Below the pieces are notes generated by a model. That model had not been told where the DNA came from. It was given only the letters and a program-made list of their open reading frames with translations, and did no database searches. Shown in pieces: positions 1 to 6,002 of a DNA stretch of 16,702 nt (within the stretch, counting starts at the first letter, position 1; every line of letters begins with the position of its first letter). A program made the translations under genes and the position numbers. Source of the stretch: Acidothermaceae bacterium (GTDB taxonomy: Bacteria; Actinomycetota; Actinomycetes; Acidothermales; Acidothermaceae). The stretch covers positions 1-16,702 of the forward strand of contig JAICLV010000044.1 of assembly GCA_025925185.1 (NCBI GenBank). The letters run 5' to 3'.

Positions 1-2
1 CG

Positions 3-87
3 GTGGTCCAGCGGCGCGCGTGGTCCAGCGGCGTGAGTGGTCCAGCGGCGTGAGTGGTCCAGCGGCGTGAGTGGTCCAGCGGCGTGA
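3..87. repeat. Five-unit 17-bp tandem repeat
   Basis: Five head-to-tail 17-bp units start at 3, 20, 37, 54 and 71. The last four are identical (GTGGTCCAGCGGCGTGA) and the first differs only at its end. The array runs directly into the inverted-repeat element at 84-144, sharing its GTGAGTGG start. It lies just downstream of the minus-strand GT2 gene that ends at 121 and continues to the window edge, so its true length is unknown. No coding function is seen. The 17-bp period is not a multiple of three, so it does not encode an in-frame peptide repeat. Confidence 0.9.
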
Positions 88-144
88 GTGGGCAGATAGT
101 GGCTCGGCGCGCCGGGCGCGTCACTGCGAGATCTGCCCAGTCGG
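84..144 (+). repeat. Dispersed inverted-repeat element, copy A
   Basis: This is a 61-bp imperfect palindrome. The left arm GAGTGGGCAGAT (86-97) pairs with the right arm ATCTGCCCAGTC (131-142) at 11 of 12 positions, with a GC-rich centre containing CGGCGCGCCG. It aligns over its whole length with the copies at 2197, 15023, 16145 and 16257. The stop codon of the GT2 gene (121-123) lies inside it, so the last seven codons of that gene belong to the element. The family is not one I can name. Confidence 0.82.
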
Positions 145-1071
145 TGGGTGTCGAGCCAGGAACCGTTGCTGCACCTGCGCCCGCGGGACGCGCACCCGGA
201 CAGATCGCCGGTCGGAAAGCAGCTTCGGCAGCCAGCGCAGGAAGTGGACGTACGCGCGAACGCGGACGCGCGCCTTCGCCCGAGACTCGAAAAGTGCGAC
301 CGAGACCGTGGTGAGCGGGTAGCGCAAAAGCGCTCGCCAGGCCAGCCCCGCCGTCGCGCAGCGCACCAATGTGGCGAGTCGATTGCGTTCGGTGTAGTAA
401 GTGTGGAGCAGCGATCCCGCGCCGGTGCTCGCCGAGTGCTGGTGCACAGCGACCGCGGCTGGCGCGTAACGCACGGAGTAGCCCGCGAGACGCAGCCGCC
501 ACGACAGGTCGACGTCCTCGTAATACAGGAAAAACCGCGGATCGACGCCGCCGACCGATCGCATCGCGGCGGTCCGGAACGCCGCCGCCGCACCGCAGGC
601 GTACATGACATCGGCTGGTGCCTCGTACCGGCCGTGGTCGGCCTCCCGAAAACCGATGTCGTGACCGTAGCCGTCGTAGGTGACGTAGCCGCCTGCGCTG
701 TTGAGCAGACCGTTCGGAAGGAGGAGTTTGCTAGACACCGCTGCAACCTCAGGAGAATCCAGTTCGTCGAGCAATGCCCGCAGCCAGCCGTCGCGCACGG
801 TGGCGTCGTTGTTCAGCAGCACGGTGACCGGAGTCTCAACCACGGCGAGCGCTTGTGCGACACCGCCGGCGAAGCCGGAGTTGGACACACTACGGACCAC
901 CTGCACCTGCGGGTATCGGTCGTTCAGCAGTTGCAGTGTGTCGTCCACCGATGCGTTGTCGACAACGATCACGTGGGCGCCTTGGGGTAGCGCGGAATCT
1001 AGGCACGCGGGTAGCAGGTGCGCGCCGTTCCAGCTCACAACGACGACGGTCGCGTCACTCGGCGCGATCAC
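121..1071 (-). CDS. GT2 family glycosyltransferase, rhamnosyltransferase (WbbL-like) type
   Basis: This 316-residue, probably cytoplasmic GT-A glycosyltransferase is predicted to transfer a sugar from a nucleotide donor onto a growing surface glycan. Visible family motifs are VVSWNG (11-16), the nucleotide-binding VVDNAS (36-41), NSGFAGG (64-70), the metal-binding LLNNDA (85-90), and the acceptor/catalytic YYEDVDLSWR (183-192), followed by HQHSAS (210-215). This set is typical of WbbL-like rhamnosyltransferases, but the actual sugar cannot be read from sequence. The start is a GTG at 1071 that overlaps the upstream gene by 17 bp, implying translational coupling; no strong Shine-Dalgarno is seen. 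The C-terminus is odd: the last seven residues (PTGQISQ) and the stop are encoded by inverted-repeat copy A, suggesting that the natural end was replaced by element insertion. Confidence 0.88.
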   Translation of the reverse strand: MIAPSDATVVVVSWNGAHLLPACLDSALPQGAHVIVVDNASVDDTLQLLNDRYPQVQVVRSVSNSGFAGGVAQALAVVETPVTVLLNNDATVRDGWLRALLDELDSPEVAAVSSKLLLPNGLLNSAGGYVTYDGYGHDIGFREADHGRYEAPADVMYACGAAAAFRTAAMRSVGGVDPRFFLYYEDVDLSWRLRLAGYSVRYAPAAVAVHQHSASTGAGSLLHTYYTERNRLATLVRCATAGLAWRALLRYPLTTVSVALFESRAKARVRVRAYVHFLRWLPKLLSDRRSVRVRVPRAQVQQRFLARHPPTGQISQ

Positions 1072-2113
1072 GTCGCTCGATCTGGTCGACGCGTCCGGCC
1101 AGCTCGGATAGCGCCGTCCGCTCCTCTAGCGCGACGTACTCCCAGAGCCGCCGAAATCCCGCCGCCATACGGAAGAATCCGCGCCGCGCCAACCTGGACG
1201 TCGGCGATCCGCCATACCGCCAAGGGTCTCGGACGTCGCGGGGGAAATGCAGCCGGCCCGCCTCGAGGTCGAACCGATACCAGCGCGACAGCTTCGAAAA
1301 CGCCTGCTGCGCCGGCGAATCCACGTCGAGCGCTGTTGGGATTCCGGCGAACAGCCCCCCGGACGCGTACAGCTCTGGGTGGAAGTTCTCGAACGCGATC
1401 TGTTCGGGACGGCGCCAGTACGGCCACTCATGCGGGTACCTCGGCCAGCACATCGTGCGGTACACGCGCGGTGCGGTGAATCGTTCCGGAGCGATCAGGC
1501 GCCCATGGTTGAGCGGCAGGCTCCACTCGCAAAAAGCCCCAGTCGGGTCTAGTTGCATCGCCGCGTCGAACGCCGCGCCGAACAGTCGGCGGTCGATCGC
1601 CTGCGGCAGATGCGAGGCGAAGTTGAGGTGCCCGGCACCGAGGTACGACATCGCCAGATAGGTCGAATGCTGCACGTGGTCGTAGGTGGTGTCGTTGCGT
1701 CGCCACAGCGCGAGGTCGTGGCAGGCGTACGAGACCAGCCGGTCGTCGTCGCTGAAAAAGGCTGGGTCGATTGGTCGCAACGGCCGGTAATCGTCGTCCG
1801 ACTGCAAGAAGACGTCGGCCACCGCCCCGCGGTCGTAAAGGATGCGCCGCAAGGTGGCGTTGCGCGCGGAGTGAGATGTCGAGAGCTCGCGCTTCTCCGC
1901 GGGGGTGAGCAGCGCGGCCTCGTCGACGAGTGTCAACCGGATGCCTGAATCGACCCCGCGCAGCGCCTCGATCGTCGACGTCGGGCCGAGCACGACGGCC
2001 TCTCGCGCCCAGGGCATGAAGTGCCGCACGTAATCGAGCGTCTCGGCCAAGATGCCAGGCCGGTTCGACAGGTAGACCAGCTGGTCGAGAGTCGCCTGTG
2101 CCACGACGATCAT
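1055..2113 (-). CDS. Putative GT-A/Stealth-like sugar transferase
   Basis: This 352-residue protein has no confidently recognised family. An early segment (MPWAREAVVL, 33-42) resembles the start of a GT-A fold. HSARN (81-85) followed by a hydrophobic stretch and QSDDDYRPL (104-112) looks like a metal/nucleotide-binding acidic cluster. Next come ASHLPQAIDRRLF and aromatic-rich motifs (WPRYPHEWPYW). The order of an N-rich segment, an acidic triplet and an H-P-x-D-R motif recalls Stealth-type sugar-phosphate transferases, but similarity is weak. The C-terminal ~30 residues (about 320-352) look amphipathic and charged, possibly a short coiled coil. I chose the ATG at 2113 because the open frame upstream runs through intergenic repeats and into the neighbouring gene; no good Shine-Dalgarno precedes it. 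It overlaps the GT2 gene by 17 bp, so both probably act on the same glycan. Confidence 0.6.
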   Translation of the reverse strand: MIVVAQATLDQLVYLSNRPGILAETLDYVRHFMPWAREAVVLGPTSTIEALRGVDSGIRLTLVDEAALLTPAEKRELSTSHSARNATLRRILYDRGAVADVFLQSDDDYRPLRPIDPAFFSDDDRLVSYACHDLALWRRNDTTYDHVQHSTYLAMSYLGAGHLNFASHLPQAIDRRLFGAAFDAAMQLDPTGAFCEWSLPLNHGRLIAPERFTAPRVYRTMCWPRYPHEWPYWRRPEQIAFENFHPELYASGGLFAGIPTALDVDSPAQQAFSKLSRWYRFDLEAGRLHFPRDVRDPWRYGGSPTSRLARRGFFRMAAGFRRLWEYVALEERTALSELAGRVDQIERRDRAE

Positions 2114-2158
2114 CGTAGTTGGCGCCCGCCTGGGAGGGGGTCGACCGGCAGGGCCTGC

Positions 2159-2194
2159 GCCGCGGCCTCCGCTGCGGCCTCCGCCGAGGCCTCC
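2159..2194. repeat. Three-unit 12-bp tandem repeat
   Basis: Three 12-bp units (2159-2170, 2171-2182, 2183-2194) of the form GCYGMGGCCTCC lie in the 176-bp gap between the minus-strand GT4 stop (2290) and the next start (2113). The array ends two bases before inverted-repeat copy B, repeating the arrangement at copies A and C where short tandem repeats border the element. Confidence 0.75.
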
Positions 2195-2196
2195 CG

Positions 2197-2257
2197 CCGA
2201 GTGGGCGATAGATCTCCCGGCGCGCCGGGCGTGTCGGTGACGGATCTGCCCACTCGG
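2197..2257 (+). repeat. Dispersed inverted-repeat element, copy B
   Basis: This 61-bp copy has the most perfect termini: CCGAGTGGGC at 2197-2206 and its exact reverse complement GCCCACTCGG at 2248-2257. Inside, AGATC (2210-2214) can pair with GATCT (2243-2247), and the centre holds the 14-bp palindrome CCCGGCGCGCCGGG. It sits 33 bp past the GT4 stop codon. As RNA it would fold into a long hairpin between two genes of the minus-strand run, where it could shield or cut the transcript. No U-tract follows, so it is not a standard intrinsic terminator. Confidence 0.85.
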
Positions 2258-2289
2258 TCGCCTGGAGCAGCCATCGAGGACTGGCCGGG

Positions 2290-3723
2290 TTACTCGGTGC
2301 GGCCGCGCAGCAACTTGCCGGCGCGTGTCACGAGCCGCTTGCCCAGCAGCCATCCGCCGCCCTCGTCGAGGTAGCGCCGCGCTAGCGCGACCTCGCCGCG
2401 CCAGCCGGCCGGCCCCGGCGTCGGCGCGCGCACCGGCTCGAGAGGACGCCGAATGTGCCGTCGCACGGCCGGGTCGAGTAGGTCGGGCGCCCGTCGGGGC
2501 GCGGCGCAGAACTCGACGAGCGGCGCCACGGCTCGGGTCCACGTGTAATCGCGAGCCGCTGTGGCGGCGGCTCGCGCGCAGTTCTCCCGCAGGGGGTCGT
2601 CCGAGATCAACTCGAACAGCGCGGTCTCAAGCGCCTCGACGTCGCCTGGTGGCACCACCCGGCCGAGCGCGCGTTCTTCGATGACGTCGGCGAACACGTC
2701 CCCGCTCGTGGCGACGACCGGCAATCCGGCCCACAGGTAGTCGAGGATCCTGGTGCGGAAGGAGAATTCCGTCTCGACGTGTTGCAGGTGCGTCGAGACC
2801 CCGATGTCGGCGTCGAGGAAGTAGCCGCCGCGCTTGTCGTACGGCACCCATCCCTCGTTGAAGAACACGTGCCGGTTGGTCAGCCCTAGCTCGTCGCTTA
2901 ACGCGCGGGTCGCGGTGGCCGTGCGCATGGTGGGCGACGACGCGTTGGGATGACCGGTGCCGAGGAAGACGAGCCGGACGTCGGGGCGGCGGGCGCTCAG
3001 CCGGCCGACGGCGCGCACGAGAGTGTGCGGGTCGAACCAGTTGTACAAACCGCCGCCCCACAGCAGGACGACGTCGTCGGCGCCGATGCCCGGGACGACA
3101 CCGCGCAGGGCCGGCTCGTCACGCACCGGCGGATGGTCGTCGAGCCCGAACGGCACGATGCCGAACAGCGACCGCAGTGATGGGTCGGCGTCGTAGGTGA
3201 CCGGATTGACCCTGCCTAGAGCGGCAAGGGCGCCGAGCCAGAAGTCACGCTGTTTGTCGCTCGCGACGAGGAAGTAGTCGCCACGCACCATCGAGCGATT
3301 GAGCGCGACGGACGCGTTGTGCACCATGGCGAGCCGGTCGCGGGGGCTGGCGCCGCGCGACATCTCCAGGTTTTCCAGGTGATAAGGGTCGTAGAGGTCG
3401 ACAACCACGACGGCGTCGCTGCGCGCGATCTGCGGGTAGCGCAGCAGCACATTCCCCTGCACCACCCAGATGTCGGTGCGTTTGATCAACTCGGGGATGT
3501 CACGTGGGCCGGCGCGGCTGATGGCGAACCGGTCGTTCGACGCCAACGTGCACGTGGTCGTTGTGACGAGTTCGACGTCATGATGGCCCGCGTGGTCCGC
3601 GAGGCTTTGGGCGAAGTGGTGGGCGCGGATCGCCGGCCCGGCCATCTTCGCGCCGAGGATGTCAGGCGTGGCGACGACGACGCGCTGGCGGCGTCCCGAG
3701 GGGCCGGTCGGATGCGCTGTCAT
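2290..3723 (-). CDS. GT4 family (GT-B) glycosyltransferase
   Basis: This 477-residue GT-B enzyme probably uses a nucleotide-sugar donor at the cytoplasmic face of the membrane. The N-terminal domain begins VVVATPDI and contains a KMAGPAIRAHH segment (26-36) typical of GT4 acceptor domains. The C-terminal donor domain has LLWGGGLYNWFDP (220-232), VFLGTGHPN (262-270), NEGWVPYDKRGGYF and RTRILDYLWAGLPVVAT (333-349). The usual first Glu of the EX7E motif appears as Asp in ILDYL. The frame stays open 41 codons further upstream, but I chose the ATG at 3723 because the family fold starts soon after it and a TATAGT -10 box sits seven bases upstream, fitting a leaderless transcript. It is the first gene of the minus-strand run and diverges from the exporter operon. 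Donor and acceptor are unknown. Confidence 0.88.
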   Translation of the reverse strand: MTAHPTGPSGRRQRVVVATPDILGAKMAGPAIRAHHFAQSLADHAGHHDVELVTTTTCTLASNDRFAISRAGPRDIPELIKRTDIWVVQGNVLLRYPQIARSDAVVVVDLYDPYHLENLEMSRGASPRDRLAMVHNASVALNRSMVRGDYFLVASDKQRDFWLGALAALGRVNPVTYDADPSLRSLFGIVPFGLDDHPPVRDEPALRGVVPGIGADDVVLLWGGGLYNWFDPHTLVRAVGRLSARRPDVRLVFLGTGHPNASSPTMRTATATRALSDELGLTNRHVFFNEGWVPYDKRGGYFLDADIGVSTHLQHVETEFSFRTRILDYLWAGLPVVATSGDVFADVIEERALGRVVPPGDVEALETALFELISDDPLRENCARAAATAARDYTWTRAVAPLVEFCAAPRRAPDLLDPAVRRHIRRPLEPVRAPTPGPAGWRGEVALARRYLDEGGGWLLGKRLVTRAGKLLRGRTE

Positions 3724-3730
3724 CGCGATC

Positions 3731-3736
3731 ACTATA
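3731..3736 (-). promoter_or_regulatory. -10 box of a putative leaderless promoter for the GT4 gene
   Basis: On the minus strand TATAGT (3736 to 3731) fits the actinobacterial TANNNT -10 consensus. It is followed by seven bases and then the ATG at 3723. Transcription starting seven bases past the box would begin at the A of the start codon, giving a leaderless mRNA, which agrees with the absence of a Shine-Dalgarno. It is the only clearly AT-rich hexamer in this GC-rich gap. No -35 resembling TTGACA is seen. Confidence 0.5.
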
Positions 3737-3820
3737 GGGCGCGGCGCCCCGGCGCTCCCGGGCTGGCGAGTCGCCGTGACGTAACATGGACGCGCCTTGG
3801 GCCGACCTGGGCCGCCACCC

Positions 3821-3844
3821 GCCCTGCCGCCTGCCCTGCCGCCC
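3821..3844. repeat. Two-unit 12-bp repeat in the divergent intergenic region
   Basis: GCCCTGCCGCCT (3821-3832) is followed by GCCCTGCCGCCC (3833-3844), within a pyrimidine-rich stretch before the exporter permease start. The 180-bp gap 3724-3903 otherwise holds the putative leaderless -10 box and no inverted-repeat element copy. The repeat may be slippage-derived and would lie in the 5' leader of the exporter operon. Confidence 0.55.
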
Positions 3845-3903
3845 ACCTGCCGGCCTCACCGCCTGCAAACGCCGTCGCCGATCCGGAAGTGAGCCGACCT
3901 GCC

Positions 3904-4710
3904 GTGACCGAGATGGCGGAGATGTGGCGCTATCGCGGATTGATCGGCAACTTCGTCAGCCGCGAGCTGAAGTCGAAGTACAAGCACAGCCTGCTCGGAT
4001 GGGGTTGGTCGTTGATCAACCCGGCCGCCACCCTGCTCGTCTACTCGCTGGTCTTCTCGACCATCTTCCGGGCCCGCCCGCCAGCCTCGCACAACGGCAT
4101 GACGACGTACGTGCTGTACCTGTTCATCGGCCTGGTGGCGTGGAACTTCTTCAACAACGTCGTCACCGGCGGCATGGCGGCTTTGATCGGCGCGGGGCCG
4201 TTGCTGAAGAAGATCTACTTCCCCGCCTACGCTCCCGTCATCGGCAACGCGTTCGCGGCCCTCGTGCAGTCCCTCATCGAGTCGGCCGTGCTGCTGATCG
4301 TGCTCGCCGCTATGGGAAACGCGTGGTGGACATTCATCTTCGCGCCGTTCATCCTCGCGTTGTTGCTTCTCTTCGCGTCCGGCATCGCGTTGCTGTTCTC
4401 CCTTTTCAACGTCTTTTACCGCGACGTCAATTACATCGTCGGGGTGGTGTTGCAGATGTTCTTCTACGCCACCCCGGTCATCTGGCCCCCGTCGCAGGTG
4501 CTGAAGCTGACACACGGCGAGCTCGCCATCCACCTGCTCTCGATCAATCCGCTGTTCCAGTACGTCGAGGCGTTGCGCGACTCGCTGTGGACCGGTCAGG
4601 TGCCGAGCGCGTCGCGGTGGGGCTGGATGGTGCTCGCGGCGGCGGTCAGCTTGGGCGTCGGCCTGCTCGTCTTCAACCGCGGCGCCCGCGACGTGAGTGA
4701 GGAACTGTGA
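3904..4710 (+). CDS. wzm: ABC-2 type polysaccharide export permease (Wzm/TagG family)
   Basis: This 268-residue integral membrane subunit forms the channel of an ABC exporter for a lipid-linked polysaccharide. The cytoplasmic N-terminus (MWRYRGLIGNFVSRELKSKY) and the following LLGWGWSLINP motif are hallmarks of the family. About six membrane segments are visible, including VYSLVFSTIF, YVLYLFIGLVAWNFF, LIESAVLLIVLAAMG, FILALLLLFASGIALLFSLF, VLQMFFYATPVIW and MVLAAAVSLGVGLLVF. The length matches the family norm. The start is uncertain among GTG 3889, GTG 3904 and ATG 3913; 3904 gives the usual short N-terminus. The frame open far upstream is antisense to the GT4 gene and was discarded. The stop overlaps the ATPase start by 4 bp (GTGA). 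TagG/TagH-type teichoic acid export is the alternative to O-antigen-like glycan export. Confidence 0.9.
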   Translation: MTEMAEMWRYRGLIGNFVSRELKSKYKHSLLGWGWSLINPAATLLVYSLVFSTIFRARPPASHNGMTTYVLYLFIGLVAWNFFNNVVTGGMAALIGAGPLLKKIYFPAYAPVIGNAFAALVQSLIESAVLLIVLAAMGNAWWTFIFAPFILALLLLFASGIALLFSLFNVFYRDVNYIVGVVLQMFFYATPVIWPPSQVLKLTHGELAIHLLSINPLFQYVEALRDSLWTGQVPSASRWGWMVLAAAVSLGVGLLVFNRGARDVSEEL

Positions 4711-6002
4711 GCAGCGCGCCGCTCGACGCATCGCGCCCGCCCGCTGTCGTCGTCGAGCACGTCACTAAGCAGTTCAAGCTGTATCGCGACCGTCGCACTA
4801 GCTTGAAGGAGCGCTTCACCAAGCGCAGGCCGAGCCGGTTCGAGATGTTCAAAGCCTTGGACGACGTGAGCTTGGAGGTGCCGGCCGGCTCGACGTACGG
4901 GCTGATCGGCTCCAACGGCTCAGGCAAGTCGACGCTGCTCAAGCTGATGGCCAACATCCACCGGCCGACGTCGGGCACGATCACGCACAACGGCCGCATC
5001 TCGGCGTTGCTAGAGCTCGGCGCTGGATTCCATCCTGAGCTCTCCGGTCGTGACAACGTCTACCTCAACGGCTCGATCCTTGGCATGAGCCGCAAACAGG
5101 TCGATGCCGCGATGGGCGCCATTATCGACTTCAGCGGCCTGAAGGACTTCATCGACACCCCGGTCAAGGTCTATTCGAGCGGGATGTACGTGCGGCTAGG
5201 ATTTTCCATCGCTGTGAATCTCGATCCCGAGATACTGATCGTCGATGAGATCATCGCGGTTGGCGACGAGGAGTTCCAACGCCGTTGCTTCGACCATCTT
5301 TATGAGTTGCGCAAGCGCGGCGTCACGATCATCTTCGTGTCGCACAGCCTGCCGCTCGTGCAGACAATGTGCGATCGCGCGGCGTGGATCGAGAAGGGCG
5401 TCCTGCGTTGCGAGGGCCCTGCGATGCAGGTGGTCGACGAGTACATCTCCGAGGTCAACCGCGCGGAGCGCGAGCGCTTCGAGGCGGAGGGACATGGCCG
5501 CAGTGACGGCGACCGCGATCGGCGTGGCGGCGGCGAGATCACCGTCACAGGGGTCACCTTCCTCGACGCCGCCGGCCAGCCGGTGCTGGCCGCTACAGCG
5601 GGGGAGCGGCTCACCGTGCGAATCGCGTTCGAGGCGAGGCAGCCGGTCGATGACCCGGTGTTCGGGTTGGCCTTCCACACCGAGGCCGGTGTGCTCGTCA
5701 CCGGACCGAATTCCGAGTTCGGCGGCGTTCGCGCCGGCCGGGTCGCGGGTAGCGGCCACGTCGATTACGCGCTTCCCGCGCTGCCCCTCACGCCGTCCGC
5801 GTATCTGGTGTCCGCCGCGATCACCGATCGCACCATGCAGCACGTGTTCGACTATCGCGACCGCGCTTTTACGCTTGCCGTGCAGCCGGGTCGCTCGCCT
5901 GATCGCAACGGCGTGGTGACCCTCGACGGCCAATGGTCGGCGCCAATGCAAGCGAGCGCCGACCTCGGTGTTCCAACCTCGCGATCGGAGTCGTTGCGGT
6001 GA
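4707..6002 (+). CDS. wzt: ABC polysaccharide exporter ATPase with Wzt-type C-terminal domain
   Basis: This 431-residue ATPase partners the permease just upstream. The nucleotide-binding domain has Walker A GSNGSGKST (68-76), the Wzt-style LLELGAGFHPEL segment (101-112), signature YSSGM (156-160), Walker B ILIVDE (176-181) and the switch histidine in VSHS (211-214). A charged linker (about 251-276) leads to a beta-rich C-terminal domain (about 277-415), as in Wzt proteins that bind the end of the exported glycan; short TagH-like or truncated exporters lack such a domain. The GTG start overlaps the permease stop by 4 bp and the TGA stop overlaps the next GTG by 4 bp, so the three genes look translationally coupled. 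In characterised O-antigen systems this C-terminal domain recognises a non-reducing terminal modification such as a methyl group; here that is inferred. Confidence 0.92.
   Translation: MSSAPLDASRPPAVVVEHVTKQFKLYRDRRTSLKERFTKRRPSRFEMFKALDDVSLEVPAGSTYGLIGSNGSGKSTLLKLMANIHRPTSGTITHNGRISALLELGAGFHPELSGRDNVYLNGSILGMSRKQVDAAMGAIIDFSGLKDFIDTPVKVYSSGMYVRLGFSIAVNLDPEILIVDEIIAVGDEEFQRRCFDHLYELRKRGVTIIFVSHSLPLVQTMCDRAAWIEKGVLRCEGPAMQVVDEYISEVNRAERERFEAEGHGRSDGDRDRRGGGEITVTGVTFLDAAGQPVLAATAGERLTVRIAFEARQPVDDPVFGLAFHTEAGVLVTGPNSEFGGVRAGRVAGSGHVDYALPALPLTPSAYLVSAAITDRTMQHVFDYRDRAFTLAVQPGRSPDRNGVVTLDGQWSAPMQASADLGVPTSRSESLR

Noticed and set aside
3..87. Possible CRISPR array
   Set aside because: The 17-bp units are directly abutting with no spacers, and no cas gene is present. 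It is a simple tandem repeat.
2114..2542. N-terminal extension of the Stealth-like gene
   Set aside because: The extension would be translated from tandem repeats, inverted-repeat copy B and the tail of the GT4 gene. The encoded residues are Arg/Ala/Gly low complexity.
3782..3787. TAACAT as a plus-strand -10 box for the exporter operon
   Set aside because: It fits TANNNT but has no -35 and lies over 110 bases before the start. I could not separate it from chance.
5933..5998. Upstream start for the multidomain synthase
   Set aside because: It would overlap the wzt 3' end by 70 bp. The methyltransferase motif begins right at GTG 5999, which also gives the same GTGA overlap as the previous gene pair.
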